A stretch of DNA of 23,885 nt. It comes from Botryllus schlosseri (Eukaryota > Chordata > Ascidiacea > Stolidobranchia > Styelidae). Shown here piece by piece: positions 10,110-20,000 of the stretch. Under the pieces are notes generated by a model that was given only the letters and a program-made list of their open reading frames with translations, had not been told where the DNA came from and did no database searches. The stretch lies in assembly GCA_000444245.1 (NCBI GenBank), contig ATSW01006575.1, positions 1 to 23,885 on the forward strand. Direction: 5' to 3'. The position numbers and the translations under genes were made by a program. Numbering within the stretch: the stretch's first letter is position 1; every line of letters begins with the position of its first letter.

Positions 10110-10790
10110 GATCTTATCAGAGAATAAAGGCGTATTTCGAGTAGGCCTAAAACTTCAAAATTCAACCCTAGAGGAACATGAATTCGAACTCAGTCCTACC
10201 ACTCGGCACTCGTATAAACTCAATGAGTCAATGACAGCATATTTCAGTATAGTATATTCATGTGAGCGATCTAATGACAAGCAACAACCCCCAGGAATTA
10301 GTTTACGGATTTTCAAGACATTGCAGGCCTGAACAAAAAATACTGTGCGCTGCGTCACCGCAGGTTTCCGAGCCTCACCTGCGTAAGTTGGCCAAAAAAG
10401 TATCGAATGCAAAAGCAAACGTGTTTACATACAATACTTGAGTGGACTTAGGACTAGCATCTCAACAACACCACCTTGTGGACGGCTATCCCAACCACCA
10501 TGAAATATTCACAGCTGCTAGGTGTCGCTATGGTCCAAACAATTTTGAAACTGCTGTTATGCTTTTCAAAATTTGGATTTGGCTGAGTTATCCATAATTT
10601 GGCAGGAGAAAAAGTGCGCCGACACGCCCATCACCGAATCTCTAAAGTGGATGGTGAAAATAGTCATTGTTGGTACTCAAGCAGAAGTATTGGCATAAAT
10701 TTATAGTCAACTACAACTCTACTAGTAGGAGTAGTGGTTTCTAGGCTATGAAAAAACACTTTTTTGAAAGTGTCCTCGGAGGACGCCCTC
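10110..10790. other. ELP4 upstream region
   Basis: No gene is supported beyond the possible ELP4 5'UTR exon ending at 10379 on the minus strand. The frame joined through that exon meets a stop near 10460 without an ATG, which argues that it is non-coding leader. Confidence 0.3.
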
Positions 10791-11048
10791 TTGTCCTCTT
10801 TTTTGAGATTTTGTCCTCTTTTTTGAAAATTTAGGTCATATTTAGAGCAAAATGGAGTGACATGCCGTAAATTAGCACAGAAGTGACGCTCCGGCTGGCA
10901 ATGTGGAGAGAAAAGCGGCATTTCGAGCTCTGAGCGAACAGTTTACCTTTTTTTGTCAACCACCCGGCAATGTGGAGGCAGAAACGGTATTTTGGGCTCT
11001 GAGCGTGAAAGTTGACCTTTTTTTAGTCAACCGATCATAATGTGGGAA
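10791..11048 (+). repeat. Compound tandem repeats (20-bp and ~70-bp units)
   Basis: Two adjacent 20-bp copies starting TTGTCCTCTTTTTTGA (10791-10810, 10811-10830) are followed by two copies of a ~70-bp unit at 10897-10965 and 10966-11036. Each of these begins GGCAATGTGGAG and contains GCTCTGAGCG and ACCTTTTTTT.GTCAACC. A third, truncated copy begins near 11037 (ATAATGTGGGAA). Downstream, the complement of about 11125-11147 reads TAGGGTTACCATATTTTGG, which resembles the terminus of some hAT-like transposons. The array may therefore be the inside of a decayed DNA transposon, but I could not find the matching left end. Confidence 0.5.
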
Positions 11049-11786
11049 AAATTCTTCGATTTTTGAGAATTCTTCTCCGGTTTTGCAAGTCTCAAATTTA
11101 TGAAAAAGTGTCGTCTTTTTAGATTTCCAAAATATGGTAACCCTATGTAAAAAGTAACCATTCTAGGTCTAGTTTTGCCTGAATTACGGTAAGCTTTCAT
11201 GTAGAATTGGGAGTTGTATACACTTGAGAAAGTATAGTGCAATAGTAGGAAATACCTATTGAGTAACATATACTTCGAAAATATAGAAGCATTCATAAAT
11301 GAACATCTCCGTACATCAGCCAGTTTGCGTTAGTCGCGAGGATGCACTCTTAAACTGACACCCACCTCGACCTATAGTGCCCGGTGCCATCTTTTTCGAC
11401 GTTAATCTCTATTCAGCGACTCCTTCTTGCTCTTTCCATTACTTGTGACCATTACTTGGACAACTAGAAAATTTTCAGCTTTTCCAAATTAGATTAGATT
11501 TAGAATTGGAATTACTGAATTTGCAAAAAGTTGGAAATTGAATGAAATTGTGAATGAAAAATGAATACAGCAAAAATCAAGTTCATTTCAAATCAAATCG
11601 CCGAGCATTCCCATTCCCATGAGAATGGTTAAGGTCTGTACAGTACACCAAGCTTGGCTCGTTTTGTACCATACCAGGGGTCACCAAGTTGGTGACACCA
11701 ACGATCTGATTTGTGATTTTGGAAGAACGCGAAGTAGAACATTTTGAAATGCTGAAAGTAGTCTCTCCACGCAGTGGTGCCACTCC

Positions 11787-12677
11787 CAGTGTTTACACTA
11801 GATTTAGTGTATTTTGACTTGACCTAGTGTTCTAGTGTATTTTTTATGAAAATTCTGCAAATTTAGTGTTTTTCATGAAAAAATACACATAAATGAAGAC
11901 GTTTTTTTGATGTGCTTCACAATTACATGATATATAGGCTACTTCAAGGATAATGATTATTATCCGTCTACACTTGCTCATTTAGCAAAACAACAAACCC
12001 CCATATATCGTGTATTGCCTTGCTGTCGCTCATTTCTATCACTGACAGAGTAAAGATCCGAGCCTGAGACCGGTTTTCAAGTCCCAAAAGGGAACCGACG
12101 ACAGAAGCGAATATGATAACTTGCCCAAATTGCCTGGGCCTATTCACGAATGATTGCATATTCGGAGTAGCCCTGGGACATACACTCAGTTATATATTCT
12201 TAGTGTTGCCAAGGATGTAGTCTTATTTTGCATGGACATTGCTTGCTTCGATGTTTTCAATTTATTACAATGTCCCTGTAGCTTTCTTCGATCCTTTGAC
12301 GGTGGAAAAGCTGGAAAACCACTCATGTGAGTGTATGACGCTCCGCCAATTTTATATCCCTCAATCGGATTGGATCGAATGAAATGAATATTATTTATAT
12401 TCGCAAAAATCTGTTTTAGTTTGGACCCTAAAAAAAGTTAAATTTGCTATTGGGAAATAAATAATTATCGATAATGTCTGATGTGAAAAAGATTGGCGAA
12501 AACATGATGAATTTGTCATTTATATGGTTATCTCGTAACTTCATTGATGTTAATCAATGCACCCTCTCATATTTTATGACTTATGCAATAGATTTGCCTT
12601 AAATTTCAAAACTAGTGTATTTTCGGTCGATCTAGTGTTTTCTAGTTTGCAGATCTAGTGTTTTTTCACGAACACTG
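11787..12677. mobile_element. 891-bp non-autonomous hAT-like element (nested)
   Basis: The ends are CAGTGTT at 11787 and its complement AACACTG ending at 12677, a typical short hAT terminus. Flanking 8-mers GCCACTCC and GACTCTCT match at 5 of 8 positions, consistent with an old 8-bp duplication. Both ends carry several CTAGTGTATTTT / CTAGTGTTTT words, in mixed orientation on the left, like subterminal binding repeats. The interior has no recognisable transposase. The similarity of the ends is limited to 7 bp plus these words, so boundaries are provisional. Confidence 0.5.
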
Positions 12678-13829
12678 GACTCTCTTAGCTGGTAACATGG
12701 TTGGCTAGCCCCAATATCGATTCATCGGTTGCGGAAAAGCGTTGTCAGGTATATCGCGCGCAGCTCATAGTTAAAAATAAAAGGAAGTTTATGATAAGGA
12801 TATTTCTTATTGTATTTGTAGGCTACTTCTTTCACAACGTATTACTTCTTTTGTGTCAAACATGCCCATCGCCGATATTGGTGAGCACGGCGTTGTACTA
12901 ATGTAAAAACGTAATTTCGATAGTGCATTATTATTGCGGCCTCTACGAAATTTGACAAGTGGACCACGATCCGTTTTGAGTTGGCGACTCCTACACTGCA
13001 TAGTTCTCCTGCGTGGCTAAAAACTCTTCCCGGCGGAGCTGATGTTGCCTCGTTCTCGTGAGTTATCGGGAATCAGCCATAAGATGAGGAAAACGATTTT
13101 CTCCTTTCCAGTAACTTAAGACATCACAATCCATGCTCTCACGCTCTGCTGCGAACCGACTTCATCCTCTGATATATTTTCTTTGGTTAGATTTGAAGCA
13201 ATCTTCCTTTTCTTCTTGATGTAATTAAGGGCACGATAGTGAACAAGCCTGTCCCAGGTAGCACGAACACTTGGCTACTATACATGCGTTCGAGATGGGC
13301 AGACAGGTGGTAACCAAGTGAGGAACCAACCAGGACCCGTGCCTTTTTGGCCCCATATTACAGTGGAATTTTATGGGGTCCCATGTGGTTACCCACTAAG
13401 TTGGTGGGGAGTAGAATATTACGAACCCAGTCCTTGTAGCAGTGTCAGTAGGGATGTTCGTGACAGTATTACGAGAATTCGCCGTAGGCATGTGCTAAGT
13501 TGTTAGGTAAACTCTCTACTACATATGAATTCAGCATTGTACACTCGTGTTAACTATTTCCTTTTCTTCGCTGCTGTTCTGTTTGTAATCGAAACTAGAA
13601 TATTGTTCGCAGTCTACAAGCTACTATGCCAGCGTGGCTGGTATTCGTCACAATAACTAACATGACTGTGCGCTGTAAGTAATGCGATGGCGGCTTGACA
13701 CTGGATTTTCCTATGCGAGAGGGATATATTCTTGTAAACTTGCTGCAAAATGCCGCGGACAAAGAGGCATTTTCAGGAAATCAATAAATTAGATTAGAAC
13801 TAAAATTAGAGAATGGAATCATTTAACTA

Positions 13830-13918
13830 ATTAGATTAGAATTATAGTATATAAATATTCACAAATTAGATTTGAATTATAGCATATAAATATTACCAAA
13901 TTAGATTTGAATTAGATC
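13830..13918 (+). repeat. 35-bp tandem repeat, about 2.5 copies
   Basis: Units at 13830-13864 and 13865-13899 differ at a few bases. Each begins ATTAGATT(A/T)GAATTATAG and includes TATAAATATT. A third partial unit runs from 13900 to about 13918. The array sits just inside the right end of the 11454-13977 unit and may be part of its subterminal structure. Confidence 0.75.
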
Positions 13919-13977
13919 ACTGGCATTTCACTCTAATTTAGTGAAATTAGATAAAAGAATTATCTAGTTGTCCAAGT

Positions 13978-15149
13978 CTGCTTGTTGGCGCGTTCTTTGA
14001 TCGGATCTCTGGACTATTTTTTGTCGCGGTAAGAACAGCGACGGGGAGAAGAGGAGCGCAAATAACCTTCTATGCGGAATCGAGCCCGGGCTTCTCGGGT
14101 AGCAGGCGCTTATCGATAATCGATAACTCCCCTGCAAGTACACGATACTCTTTTCTAAATTCAGTTACTTTATTACTTTCAGATCTTCAATTTCAACTTC
14201 TACTTATCTTTATGGATGATTTTTGAACTCGTTCAAGTCAATCAATGCCGGTGACCTGGTACTTTTATATTCGAACTTAAGTCGAAAGTATAGGTGTTAA
14301 ATATGTTTATGTTCATAAGCAGATCTCGATTTCGATATTCCCACCTGATGATGCCACCCTGCAGATGTTATAGGCAAATATCATACTTTATATCATATCG
14401 TATTCGTAAAACAAAAGATTAGATCGGTCATCGACCTTTTGTATCACCACACGCCATTGATGTTGTGAATGACGAGGAAACATAAAATGTTTCGTCCCAA
14501 GGGCAGCCCAGCACAGTTTTGTACCTCAACTCCAAGTTGGAACGACTCCATCTGTGGACGCTGCTAGGAAGTTCAACTAAAGGTAGGCTATTCAGCATAT
14601 TTCCTGAATCGGACACGGAAACAAAATGTTTAAGTTTTATTCCTCTCTGCTACTTCTGTTATAGTCATTCTGTAACCGCTGATAAAAATCTGAAAAGGTA
14701 TAGGGACACCTAAGCCTAACATGATACTTATGATCGTAGAACGTATTTGGTTCAGCTCCACGGGCTATATATGCAATAGTCCAAAATACTCTCCCACAGA
14801 CTATACCGCATCATAGTCTTCCATAGTGCCAATAGTCGTCAGTATACTTCAGTAAGTTGAAATAGTCTTCCGTTTCATCAACTGTCTTCCACGGTATACA
14901 TTGTACAATGTAGTAGGCTACAGTACATACATAGCAACCATTTACAAATCAAAGGCACCCCTTTCCCGGCCTTCATTTGATTGCACTAACATCGACACCA
15001 CGTCGGGGATGAAAGAGGCTATTCTCTCTCTTCGCACTTGACTAACCGCCGTTTTTTGTTTGTGTTATCGCAAATTATACTACGTGGTTACGAAGACTTC
15101 TGCACCAGTTAAGCTTCAGATGAATGAAAACTGTATAACATGTGCGTCT
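13978..15149. other. Non-coding stretch with minor motifs
   Basis: I see no gene. The stretch contains a tRNA B-box-like word on the minus strand (GGCTCGATTCC, 14086-14076) without a tRNA body, and AATAGTC / ATAGTCTTCC words recurring between about 14776 and 14890. Open frames are short and lack homology. Confidence 0.3.
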
Positions 15150-15750
15150 CTGTTCAAAAATATCTTATTTTTCTGGATTCCAGTCGTTCAGTTATCAAAT
15201 TGTCAGGTTACCCTAAAAAACGCTGCACACCAAATTTGGTTCAATTCTAACAAGTATAGGGCTCCGCAGATCCAATTAAATTGTTTAAATTTAAACTGGA
15301 AAATTAAAAAAAAAATCAAATTTTTCTGTCAACTTCATGAAATTGTTGAGACGCTTCAGAGACGATGAAAAACAAATTTGACTCAATTCCAACTAGTAGA
15401 AGCGGAGTTATTGGAGTTTTTCGTTGATATTTCTCGGATTATCCTTGATTGGTGGATAATCCGAGGATCATCAACGAAAAACTCCAATAACTCCGCTTCT
15501 ACTAGTTGGAATTGAGTCAAATTTGTTTTGCATAGTCTCTGAAGACAGCTCAACAATTTCATAGGGTTGACAGAAAAATTTGAATTTTTTTTTTAAATTT
15601 TTCCATTTCCATTAAAAATTTTAATTAGATCTGCGGAGCCCTATACTCGTTAGAATTGAACCAAAGTTGGTGTGCAGCGTTTTTTAGGGTAACCTGACAA
15701 TTTAGTGACCGAATGGATGGAATCCAGAACAAAAAGTTATTTTTGAACAG
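15150..15750. repeat. Fold-back (snap-back) inverted repeat, ~295-bp arms, 9-nt loop
   Basis: The left arm (15150-15444) and right arm (15454-15750) are reverse complements around the 9-nt spacer TTGATTGGT. The inner ~85 bp is nearly identical: both arms carry CTCCAATAACTCCGCTTCTA and the reverse-complement word TTGGAATTGAGTCAAATTTG in opposite orientations. The outer part has more substitutions and small indels, and includes CTGCACACCAAA.TTGG and GGGTAACCTGACAATTT on the complementary arm. The outermost matched word is CTGTTCAAAAATA. Transcription would give a long hairpin RNA. No flanking duplication is evident. It is probably a fold-back transposon or MITE, though family is unknown. Confidence 0.85.
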
Positions 15751-17095
15751 CCCTAGATTGCGACTATGTTTCATACGACTGATACAGATATCGCAGGAAT
15801 CTGGTTTTCAACGTCATAATGTATATAATTACCGTACCTAATTTCTATTGGCATCCGTCCATTCTTGTCTCACGCAAGAATTTTATTTATATAAATTAGT
15901 CTTTAGCGGAATCAGAACACAGTGTGCATGCGCGGGTTTTGGCGGATGGAGGACTCACAAAATCTTCAACTATACGCATTGAGTGCAGCTTAGTGTAGTT
16001 ATATGTGCTCTAGAAAGATATGCCGTTAAATACAGGCCATTAAATTGACTTTCTTCAATAGATTTCTTTCAATTCTTAGTTGATCTCATATTCCTTTCGT
16101 AGTATAACGAAGAAACGTCGTTTACGAGAAAATTAATCTCAATCATGAATATTAATTCCACGAAACCGTCAAATCAATGCTCATGAACATGTTTTCAGAA
16201 ATTTTACTTCAGATTCCATCGAAATATGAGCCGACGTAAAATTTCAAGACGGTAATTATTAGTTGCGGTTGAGATTAGAAGTTTCGACATTATGTTCGCA
16301 AACTCAAGGAAAACCATTTCGCACCTGACAATAATTAAGATAACACAAAGAACACAAGACCACCGACAATACAAATATGGATCCCTCGCATCGCACAGAA
16401 ACAGTTGCAAATGTTTTCGCAAGTAGTACTATGAAACATTCGCACAGACGCCGACTTAGTAGCTCAACAAACTTAGATTTAAATATATACAATATTGATT
16501 TCTGGTATTGCGCTGGAGCTTCGCTGGTGAAAATTGCAACGTGCTTAAAATATGAAATAGCTTTAATGCATATGTGTAACATACAATTGTACTTTTTTGC
16601 AAAAGAAAACATCAGAAGTGTGAATGCAGTGAGAATCAAAAATCTTAGATACACCGACTAATTACTGCCGAATCTACGATAATTTGGATGTACATTATNG
16701 AAGGCTCGATTGATTTCATAACGATATAATAATATATCATGATTTCGTAGACGATGACTTGCGCATTACGGAGCTCATTAGACCGAGATTTAGTAACTTA
16801 ATTTCTTCACAAATTTTACCAGTGAACCTAGACAGACACGTTGTTACCAAAATATATCCTTATATGTGGTAAAATTATCTTGAGTGCGGGCGATTAGAAA
16901 TGTCATAGATATCTTATTCCATCTTCCACTATCATTCAATATTTCGCAGCTGTAAAGCTATCGTTGGTACACACTGATGACGATATGGTGCATCAGAGAA
17001 AAGTATTAGTTAGTGCTTATTGAGAAATTTATCGAAGTATAGACTGACTGAAGACATTCTTATTCTATAGATATATTACAGTCAGAATCAACGGC
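15751..17095. other. Upstream region of the DOMON gene
   Basis: No gene is supported. Open frames of 94 and 116 codons overlap on opposite strands around 16304-16661; neither has homology or splice context that I can recognise. An acceptor-like ATATATTACAG ends at 17081, shortly before the DOMON start codon, so a 5'UTR intron of that gene may lie here. Confidence 0.3.
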
Positions 17096-20000
17096 ATGCA
17101 TCGTTTATTCGCAGTTTTGATTCTGCGTTTAGTAGTATCGAGTTCAGCGGGTAAGAGTTCCAACAGCAAAGACTGTATATTTATTCGGATGTCTATGTGA
17201 TGTGTGTATTTCAGGAGGGAGTTATTCCATTCCCGATAGCTGTGAAGATAACTGCACTTTCAAAGTGTCTTGGTCGCGTCAGAACGGCCAGGTCGAGTTC
17301 AGTGTGTTAGCNCGCGTGGAAAAGGGCGATTGGGCTGGTATCGGATTCTCAAAAGATAGAAAGATGGTAATTTCGTATGACAAATTAATCAGCCGAAGTT
17401 GGGTGCAATACTAAGTAAAAATTGAAATAGCTTATATTTAGTGACTCTCGTAGTATATAGTTTACAACAAAACTTACGGTGAAAACATAGGCCTACTCAT
17501 CCGGAGATCGCGCGCGCAAGGCTCATCATTTACATTGCAATGGGCGAATATTTTNTACATAGTGGGATAGGACTACTGCCCTACTTGGATCTGCGTCCCA
17601 GGAAATACAAATCCATTTACTTGTGATGGCATTATGACAAATTCATCACGCAATCACTTTCTATTTCACAATCGATTTCATTTCCGAATTGCTACGTTGC
17701 TATACTTACATCACGATATAACGATGCTAGGATTCGATATTATGTACGAATGATTTGGTCAGACGTAGCTGCATCGTAGTACACGCACACCATAACCGCA
17801 ACCATGGCTATTCGTTTTTTCAATTATCTTAAAACAGGAAGGTTCAGACGCGGTCNTAGCCTGGATGACAATGACTGACTCGCTAGTCGTTACCGATCGT
17901 TTTCTCTTCGCTAAATCCCCNAACGCAGTCGCCGTGGATGCGACGAACAACTTGGCCGTGAAAGGATTCTCACATAGCGACGGTGTACTCGCATTCACAT
18001 TCAGTCGAAACATCGTGACAGGGGTAAGAATCTGGTGTTCACGGGGGAATCTTGTAACTGGGTAGAGCAGATGTAATGGTCGAATCGTAAGATTTAAGGC
18101 AATTAGCCTATGTACGAAAGTGATCTAGCGGATCGCTCTCAATNTGAAAGCTATGATTGCAGTTATTTGTCTAGGAATGGAGGCATGACGAATTTGGAAC
18201 CGAAAGAAAACAGTACATATAAATTTAACTTGAAAAAAATCAGTAATATAGTTATCAAATGAGTGCTTGAAGTGGTCTATGTATTTATGTAAGGCATCAG
18301 TGGGACTAAGAAACCCGAAAAACACAGTTAGCCCAAAGTACGTTAATTGGGTGTTCTATTTTGATATATTATGGTTTATATGAGCACATAACATTCGTAT
18401 CGAAACATTATTTGGCAGTAACCTTACATTTGAACAATAGGCATAAGCTTAATTCGTGACACCTAGCTATAAGACACGTTGATTGATCCGCATATTCGTG
18501 ATGTATTTCAACAATGCATTGGCTTCAGTTGATGGTTTTTATGTTTTGTCTACAAAATGATCAAAAACTGTTACAGACACCGCGATGTAACCTATGCTGT
18601 CATGTGTCAAAATTCAAAATGTATATGAGTAGGCTATACCTGTGCTTGAACCGATAGCTCCCGACTTATGATGAACGACTTCCCCATTCAGGATACGGAA
18701 GACATACCACTGGACGAACCATTCTACTTGCTCGTTGCTTGGGGAGGACAAGGCAGTGATGACGAGGCGTCTATAACCAAGCATACTTCCCGTCAAATCT
18801 TTTCAACTATGGTTTCATTGGGTAAATTCTGTTAATAATGTCAATATTGGCAATTTATTTGAAGAATTTTCCATTTGTAATTGTTACAAATCACGATTAC
18901 GAAGGTGTCGAATTGGATGATTAATCACGTCTTTTTCTGATCACCCCTCGAAGATTGATATTTATAATTAGGTAAATAGGCATGCGTCATGTTAATGTTA
19001 TCCTGAAATCTTGATATAATGGAATATCGATAGAAGTCGCTATAGACACGCAGACGATTGCTCTATAAGGCAATTGTTTTCTACACACTTTGGAATACGT
19101 ATAGTAACCAACAATCCGTACTCTGTAGGTTAATTATCTGTACATAAACCCTTTTATAAAACCACGACTGCAATGTGATATATTCACAAAAACCTGCAAG
19201 AAACTACGCCTCAAAACCAACTACCAATTCATATGAATAAAGCGTATGTTCAGAGTAAAGCAACATTTTGCGTGAAAATTGAATTTCCTTTCTTTGCCTT
19301 AGACGAGACAGAGGCGCCAAATACAACCACGAAGACAATGCCGACAAGGAGTATACCGTTGACTACAATTGCAATGCCTACTCTTCCGACTCTGACTCCG
19401 GGAATGTCGGAGGCGACAGGTAAAAATAATCGATATGAGACTGCTGAAGCTGAAGTTGCAGCTGTAGGCTGAAAAAGTTTCCCTACCAAACCAAGTCGGT
19501 CTCCTATTAATAAGGCCATAAGAGTGTCCGCGTATACACTACAATCCATCTTGCCCTTTGTTACGGTGCAGCGTTAGAATTTTGATGGCTTGTGACAACG
19601 TGTCGGGTCTAAAAATTGACAAGAAAATATAGCCATACTCGATCACATGAAGCAGTCTTCGTTCATATATTTCTTGTTTACTAGATGGTGCAATGGCAAC
19701 GAAATCGTCGACATCGAGCAGCAGCATAAAACCGACCTCGGAGACAGTCTCTCGGTCTAATAAAGGTACGATGGATATTATCATTACTAAGCAATACACT
19801 ACTAATATCTTGCCTACGATCGCAGACACGGCCAACGCTAAGACTAATCAAACGTCTAGCTAGTGGCAAAACGAACGATAAAGAAACAGTGCGACACACT
19901 CTAAGAACTATCACCGAGGTGGAAGAAGATTAGACAATACTAATACCACAATATTTGGCAACCCGTGGCTAACTGAGTCGTGGCTTGGACTTTTGTCTGT

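Larger units (their letters stand above)
11454..13977. mobile_element. 2.5-kb unit with 15-bp terminal inverted repeats, unclassified DNA element
   Basis: ACTTGGACAACTAGA at 11454-11468 is matched exactly, inverted, by TCTAGTTGTCCAAGT at 13963-13977, and the match continues with one mismatch to about 20 bp. Both ends pass inward into AT-rich sequence with repeated AATTAGATTAGA-type words. The unit contains a separate hAT-like element (11787-12677) and a 35-bp tandem repeat near its right end. No transposase coding is visible and no target-site duplication is obvious, so it is either a decayed non-autonomous transposon or two ends of separate copies. No host gene is supported inside it. Confidence 0.45.

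Noticed and set aside
13318-13506. 62-codon frame rich in Pro, Trp and Tyr
   Set aside because: No homology recognised, no splice sites, and it lies within the transposon-like unit.
14040-14150. tRNA gene or tRNA-derived SINE on the minus strand
   Set aside because: GGCTCGATTCC resembles a B box, but no A box, acceptor stem or paired T stem could be found.
16304-16661. Overlapping open frames of 116 (-) and 94 (+) codons
   Set aside because: They overlap on opposite strands, have no recognisable motif or splice context, and one is simply hydrophobic AT-rich translation.
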